This document shows, in pieces, positions 24,001-32,900 of a stretch of 64,000 nt of DNA. The stretch's first letter is position 1; every line of letters begins with the position of its first letter. The stretch covers positions 2,046,001 to 2,110,000 of the forward strand of contig JAVTVJ010000143.1 in NCBI GenBank assembly GCA_034509425.1, read 5' to 3'. The notes beneath the pieces were generated by a model. It did no database searches. It worked only from the letters and a program-made list of their open reading frames with translations, and had not been told where the DNA came from. Source of the stretch: Eopsaltria australis (lineage: Eukaryota > Chordata > Aves > Passeriformes > Petroicidae). The translations under genes and the position numbers were made by a program.

Positions 24001-25991
24001 ATGTCACTTTGAGCAGATGTGAAGGATCATGTCCATCTTCAACAAAGTAAGGATAATTGAGACTGTACAGTACTAAAGTTGTTTTCCCTATTTGGTCATC
24101 TGTAAGTAGGGAAATTTATGAACTACTGTTCCTTGATAATTCAGGGAGGAAAATGTGGTTAGAGTCCACCCAGCAATATACAATGTTGCTGTATAAACGA
24201 ATTAATAGAAACAATAAGGTCATTTATTACACAGGGATTTACATCTAATCAAGGAAGGTCATCTCACTTCCCTTAAGTTTTTGTTTTTAAAAAAAGCCAG
24301 ACACCAATGCTGCAGGTTTGGAGGGCTTTTCTGTTGTTTTTATGGTTGGGGCTTTGGTTTTGTTTGTTTGCTTTTTAAAGACTGAAAAGGTGGTTTAGAC
24401 TACAAATACCTATTTCAAATAGCTAAGATAGTAAAATAAAAAAATTCTTCTAAGGTAAGTAATGCCACTTCAGTTGTCCCATAACATTCTCCTAATAATA
24501 ATATTTTATAATATAATAATATTATAATAATATTTTATAATTACAAGGGTGCTGTCTGAGCCTGTGCAGTTCTGCTGGCCATTAGGAGTATTTGACAGGA
24601 AATCAATGCTTCAATACAAGTAAACAGTGCAGCAGTATTAGAGTTCAGTTATTGGAGATAAAAAAAAGTTGCATTCCCAACAATCCAAGCCAATACAACA
24701 TTCAAGAATGGAAAGCAGTGAAGGGTTTTGCTTTTGCATGACCTAAACTAAATTAATCCTGATGCTAAAAGCTGTCCCCTTCAAAACCCATTCAAGTCCC
24801 CCAGCATTTTGAAAACTGAGTGAATGACCTTGTACTCTGAGAGTTGAGAAAAGGGCTGTGAAACCTGGAGGAAGACTTTTAGAGTTAAGATTTGTCTCAA
24901 TTGCTAAGAAAGTTGTGGTTAAAACCCAGTTTTAACTGAAACCAAGAGAACTTTTCTCTGCTTCAAAAAGAGTTTTTCCAAAAAATATTTTTTCCTTAAC
25001 TCTCTTTTCCCCATCCCTGAGTTCTGGCCTGTTATCAATAGTTTCCCATTGACAAAGAGAAAGGCACAACCAAGGCCAGCAGGAGGCTGAACATGGTCAG
25101 GAATCCACAGCCTAAGAACTGCAGTACTGTAAGGACAGACTCAAATCCTTACCTGCCTATTCAAGATCTCACATCACCTACCTGTGCTCTGTTACTGTGA
25201 ATTCAGCAATTATGTGCAAGTCTTCTACCTTGTTAGCTGACCTCACACCCAGACCTGGCATCATGCAGCCACCACCTCCGATTCCAGCACTAACTGTTCA
25301 GAGGGAGAAAGGGGTTTTCCTTCCTCTGTGAACTGCAAAAGGAACATACACAATTCAGCATTTGCAAAAGAGACCTTTTTCAAACTGTAAGAAGTCCAGT
25401 GCACAGCTTTAAAAAATTTAATCCCTAGTTACTTCACAAATATTCAGAAGGGCAAAGAGAGACCAGGGTAACCAAATTCTATCCGTTTTCCAGTGAGGTC
25501 TGAGACCTGATGATGAGATCATAGAATCACAGACTATCCTGAGCTGGAAAGGACTCACAAGGATCATCAATCCATCCTGTTTTAAAAAGGAAGGCACCAG
25601 CTCAGTACACCTGAGTTTCTGCATCATGATAACTTCAAGTGGAGTCATTTCCCACACGATTTGTAGTCCTGTAGTTGACAGAACCATTCAGCTGGGAGCT
25701 CTGCTATTCTCTAAACCTCAACCATACGAAAAAAAAAGTTAATATACTTGAAAAGCTGTGAGCGTAAAATGCTGCAAACAAACACCAACTGATTGTCCCT
25801 CCCTTCCCCACAGGCTGGATGTTGAGAAGATGACGGTCACCACAGCATGTGGCTGCTGTAGGCCACTTGAACTTCTTAAGAAGCAATTCCAACTACCATG
25901 CCAAGATCCAGATAACCCTGGAAGAAGGCTCACCACAGAAATAATTGCATTTAGCGGCTGTGTTTGTAACTTTGACAGTTGCACACACTAG
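1..25991 (+). CDS. MUC6: MUC6 (gel-forming mucin; avian beta-ovomucin), 3' part, 27 exons
   Basis: Secreted gel-forming mucin; in mammals the gastric gland mucin, in birds also beta-ovomucin of egg white. Exons seen: 1-94, 460-645, 1074-1313, 1739-1895, 2646-2789, 3297-3359, 4300-4347, 5634-5813, 6898-7173, 7806-7847, 8236-8469, 9130-9177, twelve PTS repeat exons 9620-21325, 22079-22681, 23944-24046, 25814-25991. Joined, they stay open for 2641 residues to TAG. Order of domains: end of D3 (VWD with CGLCG motif, then C8/TIL-like cysteines), Thr/Ser/Pro region of about 2280 residues without cysteine, and C-terminal cystine knot. Absence of D4/VWC between PTS and knot separates MUC6 from MUC2, MUC5AC and MUC5B. 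The convergent neighbour AP2A2 gives the same answer by synteny. The 5' end (signal peptide, D1, D2, start of D3) lies left of the window. Gene identity is firm; the beta-ovomucin role is family knowledge. Confidence 0.92.
460..645 (+). CDS. MUC6: MUC6 exon: D3 VWD domain, middle
   Basis: 62 codons, acceptor TTCTTCCAG, donor GTATTG, phase 0-0. It encodes beta-strand-rich sequence with two N-glycosylation sequons (NLT at the first codon, NMT near NKHMNFF). Bases after 645 run into intron. Confidence 0.85.
1074..1313 (+). CDS. MUC6: MUC6 exon: D3 VWD end with CGLCG motif, start of C8
   Basis: 80 codons, phase 0-0. It contains ICGLCGNYNGNMKDDF, the conserved CGLCG and calcium-site loop of VWD domains, followed by a C8 start (CSKNPYRKAWSEKTC). 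The CxxC pair is linked to disulfide multimerisation in this family. Confidence 0.9.
1739..1895 (+). CDS. MUC6: MUC6 exon: C8 domain
   Basis: Phase 0 to 1. It encodes VNRMPYYEACVRDSCGCD and CQCMCDAIAVYAMAC, the hallmark C8 cysteine pattern of D assemblies. The donor GTGAGT lies at 1896. Confidence 0.9.
2646..2789 (+). CDS. MUC6: MUC6 exon: cysteine-rich TIL/E-like segment
   Basis: Phase 1-1. It encodes PVYCEYYNSHKRTG and a CTWHYRPCNCPN cluster, the region after C8 in D3. Acceptor TTTTTTTAG, donor GTAATA. Confidence 0.85.
3297..3359 (+). CDS. MUC6: MUC6 exon: last cysteine-rich D3 exon
   Basis: 63 nt, phase 1-1, encoding GCYNCSHDEYFDHEEERC and MPC. Acceptor CTTTCTTCAG, donor GTAAGC. Downstream exons contain no cysteine until the terminal knot. 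Confidence 0.82.
4300..4347 (+). CDS. MUC6: MUC6 exon: first short PTS linker
   Basis: 48 nt, phase 1-1, encoding QANVTTTPEPSSPSP with one N-glycosylation sequon. Acceptor ATATAACAG, donor GTGAGT. Marks the change from cysteine-rich D3 to O-glycosylated sequence. Confidence 0.8.
4500..5060 (+). mobile_element. CR1 LINE 3' fragment (sense orientation)
   Basis: The segment follows the 3' part of avian CR1 from CCTGGGTTGCAT through GTGTGGCCAGCAGGTCAAGG, GAGGCTGAGATCTGGGG and AAGGAAGAAATTGTTTATAA to a final CCAACCCAAGCCATCCTATG. 5'-truncated and mutated; no open frame. Sits in the MUC6 intron 4348-5633. Confidence 0.88.
5634..5813 (+). CDS. MUC6: MUC6 exon: PTS linker
   Basis: 180 nt, phase 1-1, Thr/Ser/Pro-rich (contains VTTVQPKVTGSSTTSTLP). 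Not part of the later 148-residue repeat. Acceptor TTTTTTCTTAG, donor GTAGGT. Confidence 0.82.
6898..7173 (+). CDS. MUC6: MUC6 exon: PTS linker
   Basis: 276 nt, phase 1-1, very Thr-rich with several TTT runs and an NMT sequon. It ends in QPELTT before the donor GTAAAT. The acceptor CTCCAAAAG has a weaker pyrimidine tract, but the frame and phase fit. Confidence 0.8.
7806..7847 (+). CDS. MUC6: MUC6 micro-exon in linker region
   Basis: 42 nt, phase 1-1, encoding about 14 residues (SEGTEATTLHYPE). The alternative acceptor two bases downstream would hit a stop, so 7806 is the start. Donor GTGAGT. Being symmetric it could be skipped without a frame change. Confidence 0.7.
8236..8469 (+). CDS. MUC6: MUC6 exon: PTS linker resembling the later repeats
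   Basis: 234 nt, phase 1-1, Thr/Ser/Pro-rich. The end (SASSLSSTQLVTSYPG with donor GTAAGG and following GCTCCCTCC-like bases) resembles the end of the 444-nt repeat exons, so it is probably a distant relative of them. Acceptor TCTCTCTGTAG. Confidence 0.82.
9130..9177 (+). CDS. MUC6: MUC6 micro-exon before the repeat array
   Basis: 48 nt, phase 1-1, encoding REPTRAKTPTTKVVT. Acceptor TTTCTTTGTAG, donor GTGAGT. Short and symmetric, so optional use is possible. Confidence 0.7.
9620..10063 (+). CDS. MUC6: MUC6 PTS repeat exon A
   Basis: First of twelve near-identical 148-codon exons, phase 1-1, acceptor CTCTTGGCAG, donor GTAAGG. It opens with AFTHEKSTVPHIGPHLTTEK and ends STWLSSSHP. No cysteine; dense Ser/Thr/Pro expected to carry O-glycans. 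The preceding intron differs from those of later copies, so this is the 5' border of the amplified block. Confidence 0.9.
10587..11033 (+). CDS. MUC6: MUC6 PTS repeat exon B (variant acceptor, one extra codon)
   Basis: 447 nt. The usual CCTCCTGGCAG acceptor region is replaced by TCTTCATACAG, which splices three bases upstream of the usual point and adds one residue (ATFTHEK). The pyrimidine tract is poorer than in other copies. Followed by a short-type intron. Confidence 0.82.
11531..11974 (+). CDS. MUC6: MUC6 PTS repeat exon C
   Basis: 444 nt, phase 1-1, EKSTV type. The last exonic base is C instead of G (CCTC then GTAAGA), so the junction codon reads Pro where other copies give Ala. Followed by a 724-nt intron carrying CR1. 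Confidence 0.88.
12003..12219 (-). mobile_element. CR1 3' fragment in long-type intron, copy 1
   Basis: Opens with TCACAGAATCACAGAATTAT and continues as CATCCAGTCCAACAGCC, the reverse complement of a CR1 3' end. Same boundaries as in the three other long introns. Confidence 0.85.
12699..13142 (+). CDS. MUC6: MUC6 PTS repeat exon D (KILTM type)
   Basis: 444 nt, phase 1-1. The N-terminal segment is HKILTMPHTVTPL instead of HEKSTVPHIGPHL; the remainder matches the other copies closely. Followed by a 486-nt short-type intron. Confidence 0.9.
13629..14072 (+). CDS. MUC6: MUC6 PTS repeat exon E
   Basis: 444 nt, phase 1-1, EKSTV type, ending in the STLLSSSQP variant. Followed by a 724-nt CR1-bearing intron. 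Confidence 0.9.
14101..14317 (-). mobile_element. CR1 3' fragment in long-type intron, copy 2
   Basis: Same element and boundaries as at 12003-12219, starting TCATAGAATCTCAGAATT; inherited by segmental duplication, not a separate insertion. Confidence 0.85.
14797..15240 (+). CDS. MUC6: MUC6 PTS repeat exon F (KILTM type)
   Basis: 444 nt, phase 1-1. KILTM type with the SPRAP variant (shared with exon B) and SPTWLSSSHP end. Followed by a 485-nt short-type intron. Confidence 0.9.
15726..16169 (+). CDS. MUC6: MUC6 PTS repeat exon G (half-unit)
   Basis: 444 nt, phase 1-1, EKSTV type but followed by a short-type intron, so it breaks the EKSTV/KILTM alternation. It carries AARTSP instead of AASTSP, shared only with exon H. 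Confidence 0.9.
16655..17098 (+). CDS. MUC6: MUC6 PTS repeat exon H
   Basis: 444 nt, phase 1-1, EKSTV type with AARTSP and a private TTVKTSM variant; LLSSSQP end. Followed by a 724-nt CR1-bearing intron. Confidence 0.9.
17127..17343 (-). mobile_element. CR1 3' fragment in long-type intron, copy 3
   Basis: Same element and boundaries as copies 1 and 2, with private changes near ACATTACACAACTTCCCG. Confidence 0.85.
17823..18266 (+). CDS. MUC6: MUC6 PTS repeat exon I (KILTM type)
   Basis: 444 nt, phase 1-1, KILTM type with TEWPLETSSPN. Followed by a 486-nt short-type intron. Confidence 0.9.
18753..19196 (+). CDS. MUC6: MUC6 PTS repeat exon J
   Basis: 444 nt, phase 1-1, EKSTV type with TKVPLE (shared with C) and a private TSAKTS change. 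Followed by a 724-nt CR1-bearing intron. Confidence 0.9.
19225..19441 (-). mobile_element. CR1 3' fragment in long-type intron, copy 4
   Basis: Same element and boundaries as the other three copies, starting TCACAGAACCACAGAATT. Confidence 0.85.
19921..20364 (+). CDS. MUC6: MUC6 PTS repeat exon K (KILTM type)
   Basis: 444 nt, phase 1-1. Donor GTAAAG instead of GTAAGG. Its downstream intron (517 nt) is diverged from the short type and marks the 3' border of the homogenised block. Confidence 0.9.
20882..21325 (+). CDS. MUC6: MUC6 PTS repeat exon L
   Basis: 444 nt, phase 1-1, EKSTV type with TTAPTS and TEPSAP private variants. Donor GTAATG. Followed by a 753-nt intron related to the long type but without CR1. 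Confidence 0.9.
21326..22078 (+). other. MUC6 intron L-M: diverged long-type intron without CR1
   Basis: Its 3' two-thirds can be aligned by eye with the long intron (TGAGTGACTGCCTCTGCAT, TTTAGTTTCTTTACTTCTG, GAATAAGGGGAGTGAGGAAG), but the CR1 segment is missing. It looks like the state before the CR1 insertion. Confidence 0.6.
22079..22681 (+). CDS. MUC6: MUC6 terminal PTS exon M (diverged, longer)
   Basis: 603 nt, phase 1-1. The first 80 or so codons clearly match the repeat (AFTHEKSTVPHIGPHL); then the sequence diverges into unique Thr/Ser/Pro (STMSVPTPLTTSTF) with one NTT sequon. Donor GTAATT. It lies outside the homogenised array and is the last mucin-domain exon. Confidence 0.88.
22682..23943 (+). 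other. MUC6 intron before the cystine knot
   Basis: 1262 nt with GT-AG ends. AT-rich; no exon, element or RNA gene recognised. Confidence 0.6.
23944..24046 (+). CDS. MUC6: MUC6 exon: cystine knot, first half
   Basis: 103 nt, phase 1 to 2. It encodes NCREVEYEEEITYKGC and a CEGSC motif, the CxGxC ring of C-terminal cystine-knot (CTCK) domains, plus an NVT sequon. Acceptor CATTTGACAG, donor GTAAGG. CTCK domains dimerise gel-forming mucins in the ER. Confidence 0.93.
24494..24542. repeat. AT-rich simple repeat
   Basis: Run of AATAATATT/ATATAAT units in the last MUC6 intron. Confidence 0.75.
25514..25600 (-). mobile_element. CR1 3' fragment
   Basis: ATCATAGAATCACAGACTAT followed by CTGAGCTGGAAAGGACTCAC is the reverse complement of a CR1 3' end. 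The right limit is uncertain and homology may reach about 25690. Confidence 0.72.
25814..25991 (+). CDS. MUC6: MUC6 last exon: cystine knot, second half and stop
   Basis: 59 codons including TAG at 25989-25991. It encodes TACGCCRPLELLKKQF and GCVCNFDSCTH, completing an eleven-cysteine knot. Acceptor CCTTCCCCACAG. Confidence 0.94.
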
Positions 25992-26025
25992 CCAGACCTG
26001 ATGGCCGCAGATAGCATTTTTTGTA

Positions 26026-26031
26026 ATTAAA
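26026..26031 (+). terminator. Candidate MUC6 poly(A) signal (ATTAAA)
   Basis: ATTAAA lies 35 nt after the stop codon, which would give a very short 3' UTR. It is the second most common hexamer. Confidence 0.5.
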
Positions 26032-26194
26032 CACTGATCATGAGTTAATCCTTCCACAGCTCACTGCTGGGTTCTCTTGTACTGATTACACAGCACAGCC
26101 TTGCTGCCAGGCTGCCTGGGCAGCTGCCCAGACCACCAATGGAGTTACCAGACAAATTATTCCTGATCAGGAGCAGGGTGGGGTGCACAGGAGG

Positions 26195-26232
26195 AAATAA
26201 AGAACTGGCACAGAAATAAAGAACGGGCACAG
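26195..26232 (+). terminator. Duplicated AATAAA-containing 19-mer, alternative MUC6 poly(A) signals
   Basis: Two adjacent 19-nt copies (AAATAAAGAACTGGCACAG and one with a single change) each contain AATAAA, about 205 and 225 nt after the stop. A further AATAAA is at 26347-26352. Confidence 0.45.
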
Positions 26233-27312
26233 GGTGGGGAAGAGGAGGGAAGACAAGAAACTGTTTGGCCTTGCTCAGGGTGACTTACTTAACCAGAGAC
26301 TAAAACCTGGCCCCTGCAATGTGCAGTAACAGAAATTCAATGTTGAAATAAAGTAGAAGGAACTGAATTTGCTGACTTCTTTCTCCTTATTTGACCAATT
26401 ATTTTAATTGAGAAATAGTCTATTAGGTTCACTACAATCAAACTTGGACCTGTGGAAGAGTCCACTACTTCAGTGGGAGAAGGGAAGTGACCTGTTCCCT
26501 TTCCTTTGAAGGTAGACACAGCACTTGTGCTCATCATTCACAGGTGACAGGGTTGGGACACAAGGTGCTACATGACCCAGAAGTGAATTTGTGAGGTTTT
26601 CACAAGCACCCTTAGTGTGGTGGGACATTTCTAAAAAGGTAACTAACACACACATGTAGCAGCTATGGGATAAATCAGGAAGTTGAGGGCATTTCTCTCC
26701 AAGAAGTCAAAGCCCACAGTCATCTAACAGGATACAAGTGGTTCACACACAAGCAATTTCTACTTGCTGCCACTCTACAAAATTTTTACTTTGTTTCCAA
26801 GTCATTTAAGAAAAAGCTGTATGATTGCAGAAAAGCTCAGTGCCCTTTTTTCCCTTTTAGCAAGCGTAAGAGAAGAATCTGACGCATACATTTAAAACTT
26901 AAATGAGGTTACTTAGCAGTTTAGATACTCTTCTTCTACAGTGATATCAACCCTGCGTGCAATACAGGTGTGTGCTGCTTAGCCTCAACCCTACCCCACT
27001 GTCAGAGCAGTTTACTGCAGCAGGTATTGCTCAGGTACTTACTGTTGTTAAACACTCTAGGGAGAAAGATTTTACAACTGGGGCTTTTTAAAAATAGAAT
27101 GTTTACAACTTGTGACAAAACAAGTACAAAATCAAACTCACTGGGGGAGCAGAGATCTGTAGACCACGTAAGACTCCAGTGAACAAACCCACTGGTACTT
27201 CTCATTAAAGAATCACAGCAATTGTTTTCCACAACAACCATTCCATGAGAATATTTTTTACACCTTCATGCCCCCAGACAAAGAAAGGACAGTTTGATCA
27301 CTGTTCTAATCA

Positions 27313-27318
27313 TTTATT
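27313..27318 (-). terminator. Candidate distal AP2A2 poly(A) signal
   Basis: TTTATT on the + strand reads AATAAA on the - strand, followed downstream by a TGTCTGGGGG stretch. It would give a 3' UTR of about 2.6 kb. Another AATAAA (29846-29851) lies only about 55 nt after the stop, so the true end is undecided. Confidence 0.35.
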
Positions 27319-29905
27319 TAATCTTAATACGTTCTTCTGATGAATATAGTCTAATATATAGTCTTCTATATGAAAATTCTCCACTTAATTTGACAGAACT
27401 TTGTTTTATACAAATAAGACAATCACCATAAATGTTACATACTGGAGTGTAGGTCAAGAATGAACATATGCTACCTGTTTTGCTATTCAGTTATTTTCAC
27501 ATGTCAATGCCTGAAAATACTGCACTTAAAAACAATAACACTGTTTACTGCAGAAATTACTTTGTCTGCTTGACAGGATACATCACTGGTAAGTTAACCA
27601 TCATTCACAAAAAAAAATAAAATCAAGTATTTGTCTTTTATTTGTTCACTTTTCTGCTCATGGCTTCATTGAGCTGACATTTAATACAAAGAGTGAACAG
27701 TCATAAGCTTAACACAGTCACCACTGAAAAGACACTTTCCCTTACCCCCCCTCCTTCCCACATTTTAATGCACATTTTAGCACAGCTTGAACCAAAGCAA
27801 AGTGAAATAAACTAGTGCAGTGTCTCAAGGTGTCCTTTAATGAGGGCACAGAACATTTTTCAGGGGAACAGATATACAACAGGATTTGGAAAATACAAAA
27901 GAGAAGCTCCTCCTCTGTCTTTGCTATGACTCCCTTTAGTTCAGCACATCAGATTTTAACAGAGCAGCCAAGAGCATGGTTAACACAACAGGACCAATAA
28001 TGAGACACAGAGCAACGAGAGGCCAGAACTAAAGATATTCCATCAGTATTCGCCAACTGCCCAACCTGACTGCAGGAACTGCTCACCAAGATTTTCAATG
28101 ACAATATTTAAGATTAAAGAGTCTTAAGTAAGAAGAATTTGAAAGGCCTTAAATGTGCCAATTGTTCAAGAGAACTTTTGCAGAAAGACCAGGTCTTTAG
28201 CCCAGTTTTCAGCCTTAATATCCATAGTTACCAGCCATTTCTGGAAAAACAAAACATATGCCCCAAAATCCACACATCACAGCCAAACCTTTGTTCCTCA
28301 TTTTTCACTTGTACTCAAGTATGATCAGGAACCTTCAATCAAACCAAGAGATCATCTCCCAGTTCCATCATTTAAGCTCAAAGCACTGAAGACAAAAAGC
28401 AAGGCACACTCAATCATGGAGAATCCTGTCCCCTGCTGAGCACTGGGCAGCATGACAGCAGCCTCATTTAAATGTATTTTCCGTGTCATGACTCAACACC
28501 TTCGTTTCCTGGGCACACTTGTCTGTATGTGCTGTGACACAGCAGTCCCAGGCTTCCTGTCAATGACCTTGAGGAAGTCTTGACCTGAGGTTCCCTTCTC
28601 CTGTCAGCAGGAGCTGATTTTGTTCACCATGATCTGTAGCTCTCGCTGACACCAGCCCAGGGTTTCTAACTGGGCCACCTCACCTGCTTTGGTTGAGCAG
28701 CCTCTGTTGCACCTCAAGGCTTGAGGAGAGTGAGCCAAAATTTCTGTCCACTGACTTCTGCAGAGAGGCTGCAAAGAGTCTGCTGATGTGAAACAAGGTA
28801 CAAAAACTTTGGCTGTAAAAACCACTAGAAAAGCTGAAGATTTTTGGGTCTTCTACTTTCGGTTTCAACAGAAGTTTTCTACACCATGTTGGACATTTTT
28901 ACCACTGACAGGAAAGAAACTGCTTAGATACCAGTTATTCAACCTCTTGAGTCTGAACATTAATGTACACTGGGGAAAAAATATTGATTAAAATTACATT
29001 TTCACCTAAGAGTGCATGCCTTACAGCCCTTCAAGGGCCGATTTCTTCCCACTTCCTTTTTACAATACTAGACTCTGCAGTTATTTGTGTCACATCATTA
29101 GGACTATTACTTGTGAAGTCTGATGGCAAACAGAAAAAACATTGAACAGAATATTTAACTTCACTGAGTAACAACAAACAAGTGTATACTCATTCACCTC
29201 CTACCAGAGAAGCTCACCTCATTAATGGAGATAAGCAGAAAGATTAAGAATAACCTTTGTGTTCAATCCAAAGATCAGAAAACATTAATATGTAAATTAT
29301 TACAAGATTAAAACTTTTAAGACTCTGGTCCTGTGGCATTTTTCAAATACAAAGATTGGCGACACAACATAAATGTTCACTTTAATCAGAATCAAACACA
29401 TCTTCGAATCTGCCCTTCCATCCAGTAGACAACTTGTGGCAATGCTCAACTTCACAAAAGTTTTGACTCTACAATAACATGGGAATTAACCTTCCTGAGC
29501 AGCAGTACATTGGTTTCTTTCAGCTCAAAGCAGAGGAATTATCTCTTAAAGGTACTGAAGCAGAAGGTTTTTGAGCTATATTCAGCTGAACTCCCTGATT
29601 GCCACAACTAAAACAATTTCCCTTCAACAAGTTAAAAAGCCTGACCTCTGCAAAAAAAAAAAAAAAGAGCAAAAGACAGCCCTCCCACCCTTTGTGTAAC
29701 ACACTAAAAGCCATTTTAATGGAAAAAGTCACTTCCCTGTACTGTACATTTTATAGTCTTAATTTCAAACAAGGGTAAAGTCCTATTAAGGCAGGGAGCT
29801 GGTATTGGTTAACATTGCAGTACTCAGACAGTGATGTACAAGACATTTATTTGCAGTATGATGACAGTGATATAAGTGGAAAAACCAAAACTGACATGGT
29901 TAATA

Positions 29906-29983
29906 TTAAAACTGTTCTGACAGCAATTCACATAATCTCTGAGATACAGCTTCTTTACTTGTTCGTAGTGTGAGCCTATACAT
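29906..29983 (-). CDS. AP2A2: AP2A2 exon 22 (last) with stop
   Basis: 78 nt, residues about 915-939 ([25 protein letters not shown]) and TAA at 29908-29906. Contains the Arg of the ear ligand site (RLTLRTS). Acceptor CTTTTTCAG. One change from human near the end (SEQF for SAQF). Confidence 0.97.
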   Translation of the reverse strand: MYRLTLRTSKEAVSQRLCELLSEQF

Positions 29984-32900
29984 CTGAAAAAGAACATAAA
30001 ATATTACTTTTTAAACACAGTTTGGCATTAAATGAATGCACAGTCAACAGTGCATTATAACTAACAGTTATCTCTTACTTGCTTTGTAAACTTTTGAAGC
30101 AAAAAGATCTCAAATTAAAACATTCAGAGGCAGCCAGCCACTGAGTAATACAGCTTTTTCTAACCACGGGCTGAACCATCCCTATCTTCAAACCCTTGTT
30201 GAGAATTACTGTTACTCAAGTATTTTTTGGCTTTAACAGAAAGGTGTCATCCAGATTTTCTATTAAAGAGGAGCAAATGCTGTGGAAAAGTCTACAGACC
30301 CTGTACAACCACTTCTTCAGGAAACAGAAGACACAACCACACAAACTTTATTTTTTATCCTTAGTTAACTTTGATAACACCTCTACCAAAAAAGCTTCAG
30401 TAAAAATATTCTTAACATTGTACTCACTTGCTTATGCTTTCTCTTTTAGCCAATTACTCTTTTACTAATTTAAAATAGCAAAAGGAAGCATGCTTAATCT
30501 GGTCCGAAGTGCACAAGACATTCTGGAATATTACAATGGTCTCTTCCAAGAGGAAAGAGAATTGCTTACCCAACTAGGACAGGAGCAGCTGCTCCAATTT
30601 AATTTCTTGTTGGAGTCTGCAGTTATAAGCAGCTATTGCAACAGTGATTTTAAAATCTCTTAAGGAGTTTCAGATACAGAGATATATAGTTCAAATGAGA
30701 ACTTGTATTTAAGCCGGAGATAGTTCCACAGATACCTGTGCCTGGAGGTTGGGTTCAAGGCGCAGCAAGCATCCAATCTGAGTAGTTTTTGTGTGTATGA
30801 TACCAGCACCAACAAAGTTAGCAGGATTGGGATCTACCTCCTCAAGTAGGGCTGATCCAAAGCCAATTATCTGTGAAAGAAACCCAGAAGATTTAGATGT
30901 GGGGAGAGGATACAAATACAAAGTATACCCAGTCACCACCAAATAGCAAAACAAGGAGGAAACTAACTTTTAAGTCTTCAAGACAATTTCATAACCACAA
31001 ATTTTTGAAGGGTGACCCTGATAAATAAGCTGTTTCTGTAAAAAAGGCTCTTCTCAAAAGCAACTGAGAAGCAAGTTATGACTTACCATCAGTCTCCCCC
31101 GGTTTTGATACAGCCATTCCTGTCTTACACAGCCACTTCTGTTTTGCCTAAGGCAGTCAGTTCTACAAAAAGTCACTTTCCTTTTCTAACTACTACCTTG
31201 AGTATAAATTAAGGCTTGAACTATCTTCCAATTCAGTTTTAAGCAGTGAACTGGCGCTTTCTTAAACAGCTTCAAGTCTCCAGCTGCTATTGAAGAGTGC
31301 ATCTAATTAATTCAAACCACAGCTAGAAACTGTCCATACAACTTGGCACTGCCATGGATCTATCACACAGAGCGGAGTCACACTTTCACTGGATCATCCA
31401 ACTGCCATATAAACAAAAATGCACAAAGCTCGTTTATATCACATGCTAATTATGGCTTGGATAGAATTTATTTTCTTCTTAGTAGCTGGTATGGGCCTGT
31501 GTTTTGGATTTCTGCTGAAAACAGTTGATAACATAGGGATATTTTAGTTATCCCTCAGCAGAAGTTATACAGAGCCAAAGTCTTTTCTGCTCCTCACCCC
31601 ATTAGCAAAGAGGTGAGGGGTGCACAAGGAGCTGGGGAAAGAAGGAACAGGAGGATGTTCGCAGTGATTACATGTTGTCTTCCCAAGTAACTGTTACACC
31701 TGATGGAGCCCTGCTGCCCTGGGGATGGCCAAACACCTCCCTGCCAGTGGGAAGTGCTGAATGAATTCCTTGTTTTGCTTGTGTGCACGGCTTTTCCTTT
31801 ACCTACTGAACTCTCTTTACCTTAACCCACATATTTTCTGACTTTTACCATTCTTATCCTCTGTCCCACCACACTGGGTGCAAGTGAGCAAATGACTGTG
31901 TAGTGCTTAGCTGCACTACATGCAACATGTTAAAACATGACCTGCCACTGCCCTGTACACTATGAATTAAAAATACCACACCACCACCCACCTTTGCTTT
32001 CGTGATCTCTGCATCCATCGGGTGCTTTGCTTTAAAGATATTCTGTACTTCTTGTTTTGGACTGCAAAACAAGGGAAGACAAATACATTATGAACAGCAT
32101 TTCCAACAGCAATTAATTCTACTGAGAGAGCTCATGGTTTACAGGCTTGAGTATGGGATGAGGCACTGCACCAGCTACATTCACAGTATACTTTTCCCTT
32201 GCCCACAAGAGCCCCAAGCCCAAGGACAAAGTCTTACTTGCTCAGCTGCTTCCAACGCTGAAAAAAGTCTTGAGAGGACATCTCTGTTGGCTGGAAAAAT
32301 TTATTCAGTGTGATGGGTAATTTTACGGAAAGATTTTGAAATGTTCCGCCGTACCTGCAGATGGAACAGAAAAACCACAGTGCACGTGGCAGTCTCAGCA
32401 GTGTCTCGGCAGAAATCAACCAAGCAATTGAGGAATTGTTTATGGTCAAAATCCATCAACTGCACATGACATTTCTAATATATAATTTCAGTCCACTGTT
32501 AAATAAATTTTTTTTTCTCTGCGTAGATGGCACATGAATTTGCAGAACTGCTAATAAGGCTGTTTCAGTTTTAGCATAGATTTATCCTTCTAGATAGCAC
32601 CCGAAGGGGAGAAAATATATCCCTGTGAAAACATACCAATAAAAACCAGTTTAGGCTAGAATAACAGCATGCAGCCCAGAACTCAGGATTTTATAAAGCT
32701 GAACTGATGTTGAGTGGACAGAACAAGATTCTATTTCTGGTTGCATACACTTCCAGGCCAAGTTATTTGCAGAAATGTTCTTGGTTTCCAGAAGGGAGAA
32801 GTTACTGCGTATATTCCTGTCAAGATTTCTTAAGCAAACAGGAAGACTGCTGTTTTATATAGATAGCAGAGACAGAAGTCACGGAGACATTTTATCAGTA

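Larger units (their letters stand above)
24047..25813 (+). other. MUC6 last intron (within cystine knot)
   Basis: 1767 nt splitting the knot domain, phase 2. It holds an AT microsatellite-like tract (24494-24542) and a CR1 fragment (25514-25600). Confidence 0.7.
25992..29905. other. Tail-to-tail intergenic region and 3' UTRs of MUC6 and AP2A2
   Basis: 3.9 kb between two convergent stop codons. The right part is probably AP2A2 3' UTR. No coding exon, RNA gene or mobile element is evident; an A15-like run occurs near 29652. Confidence 0.6.
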
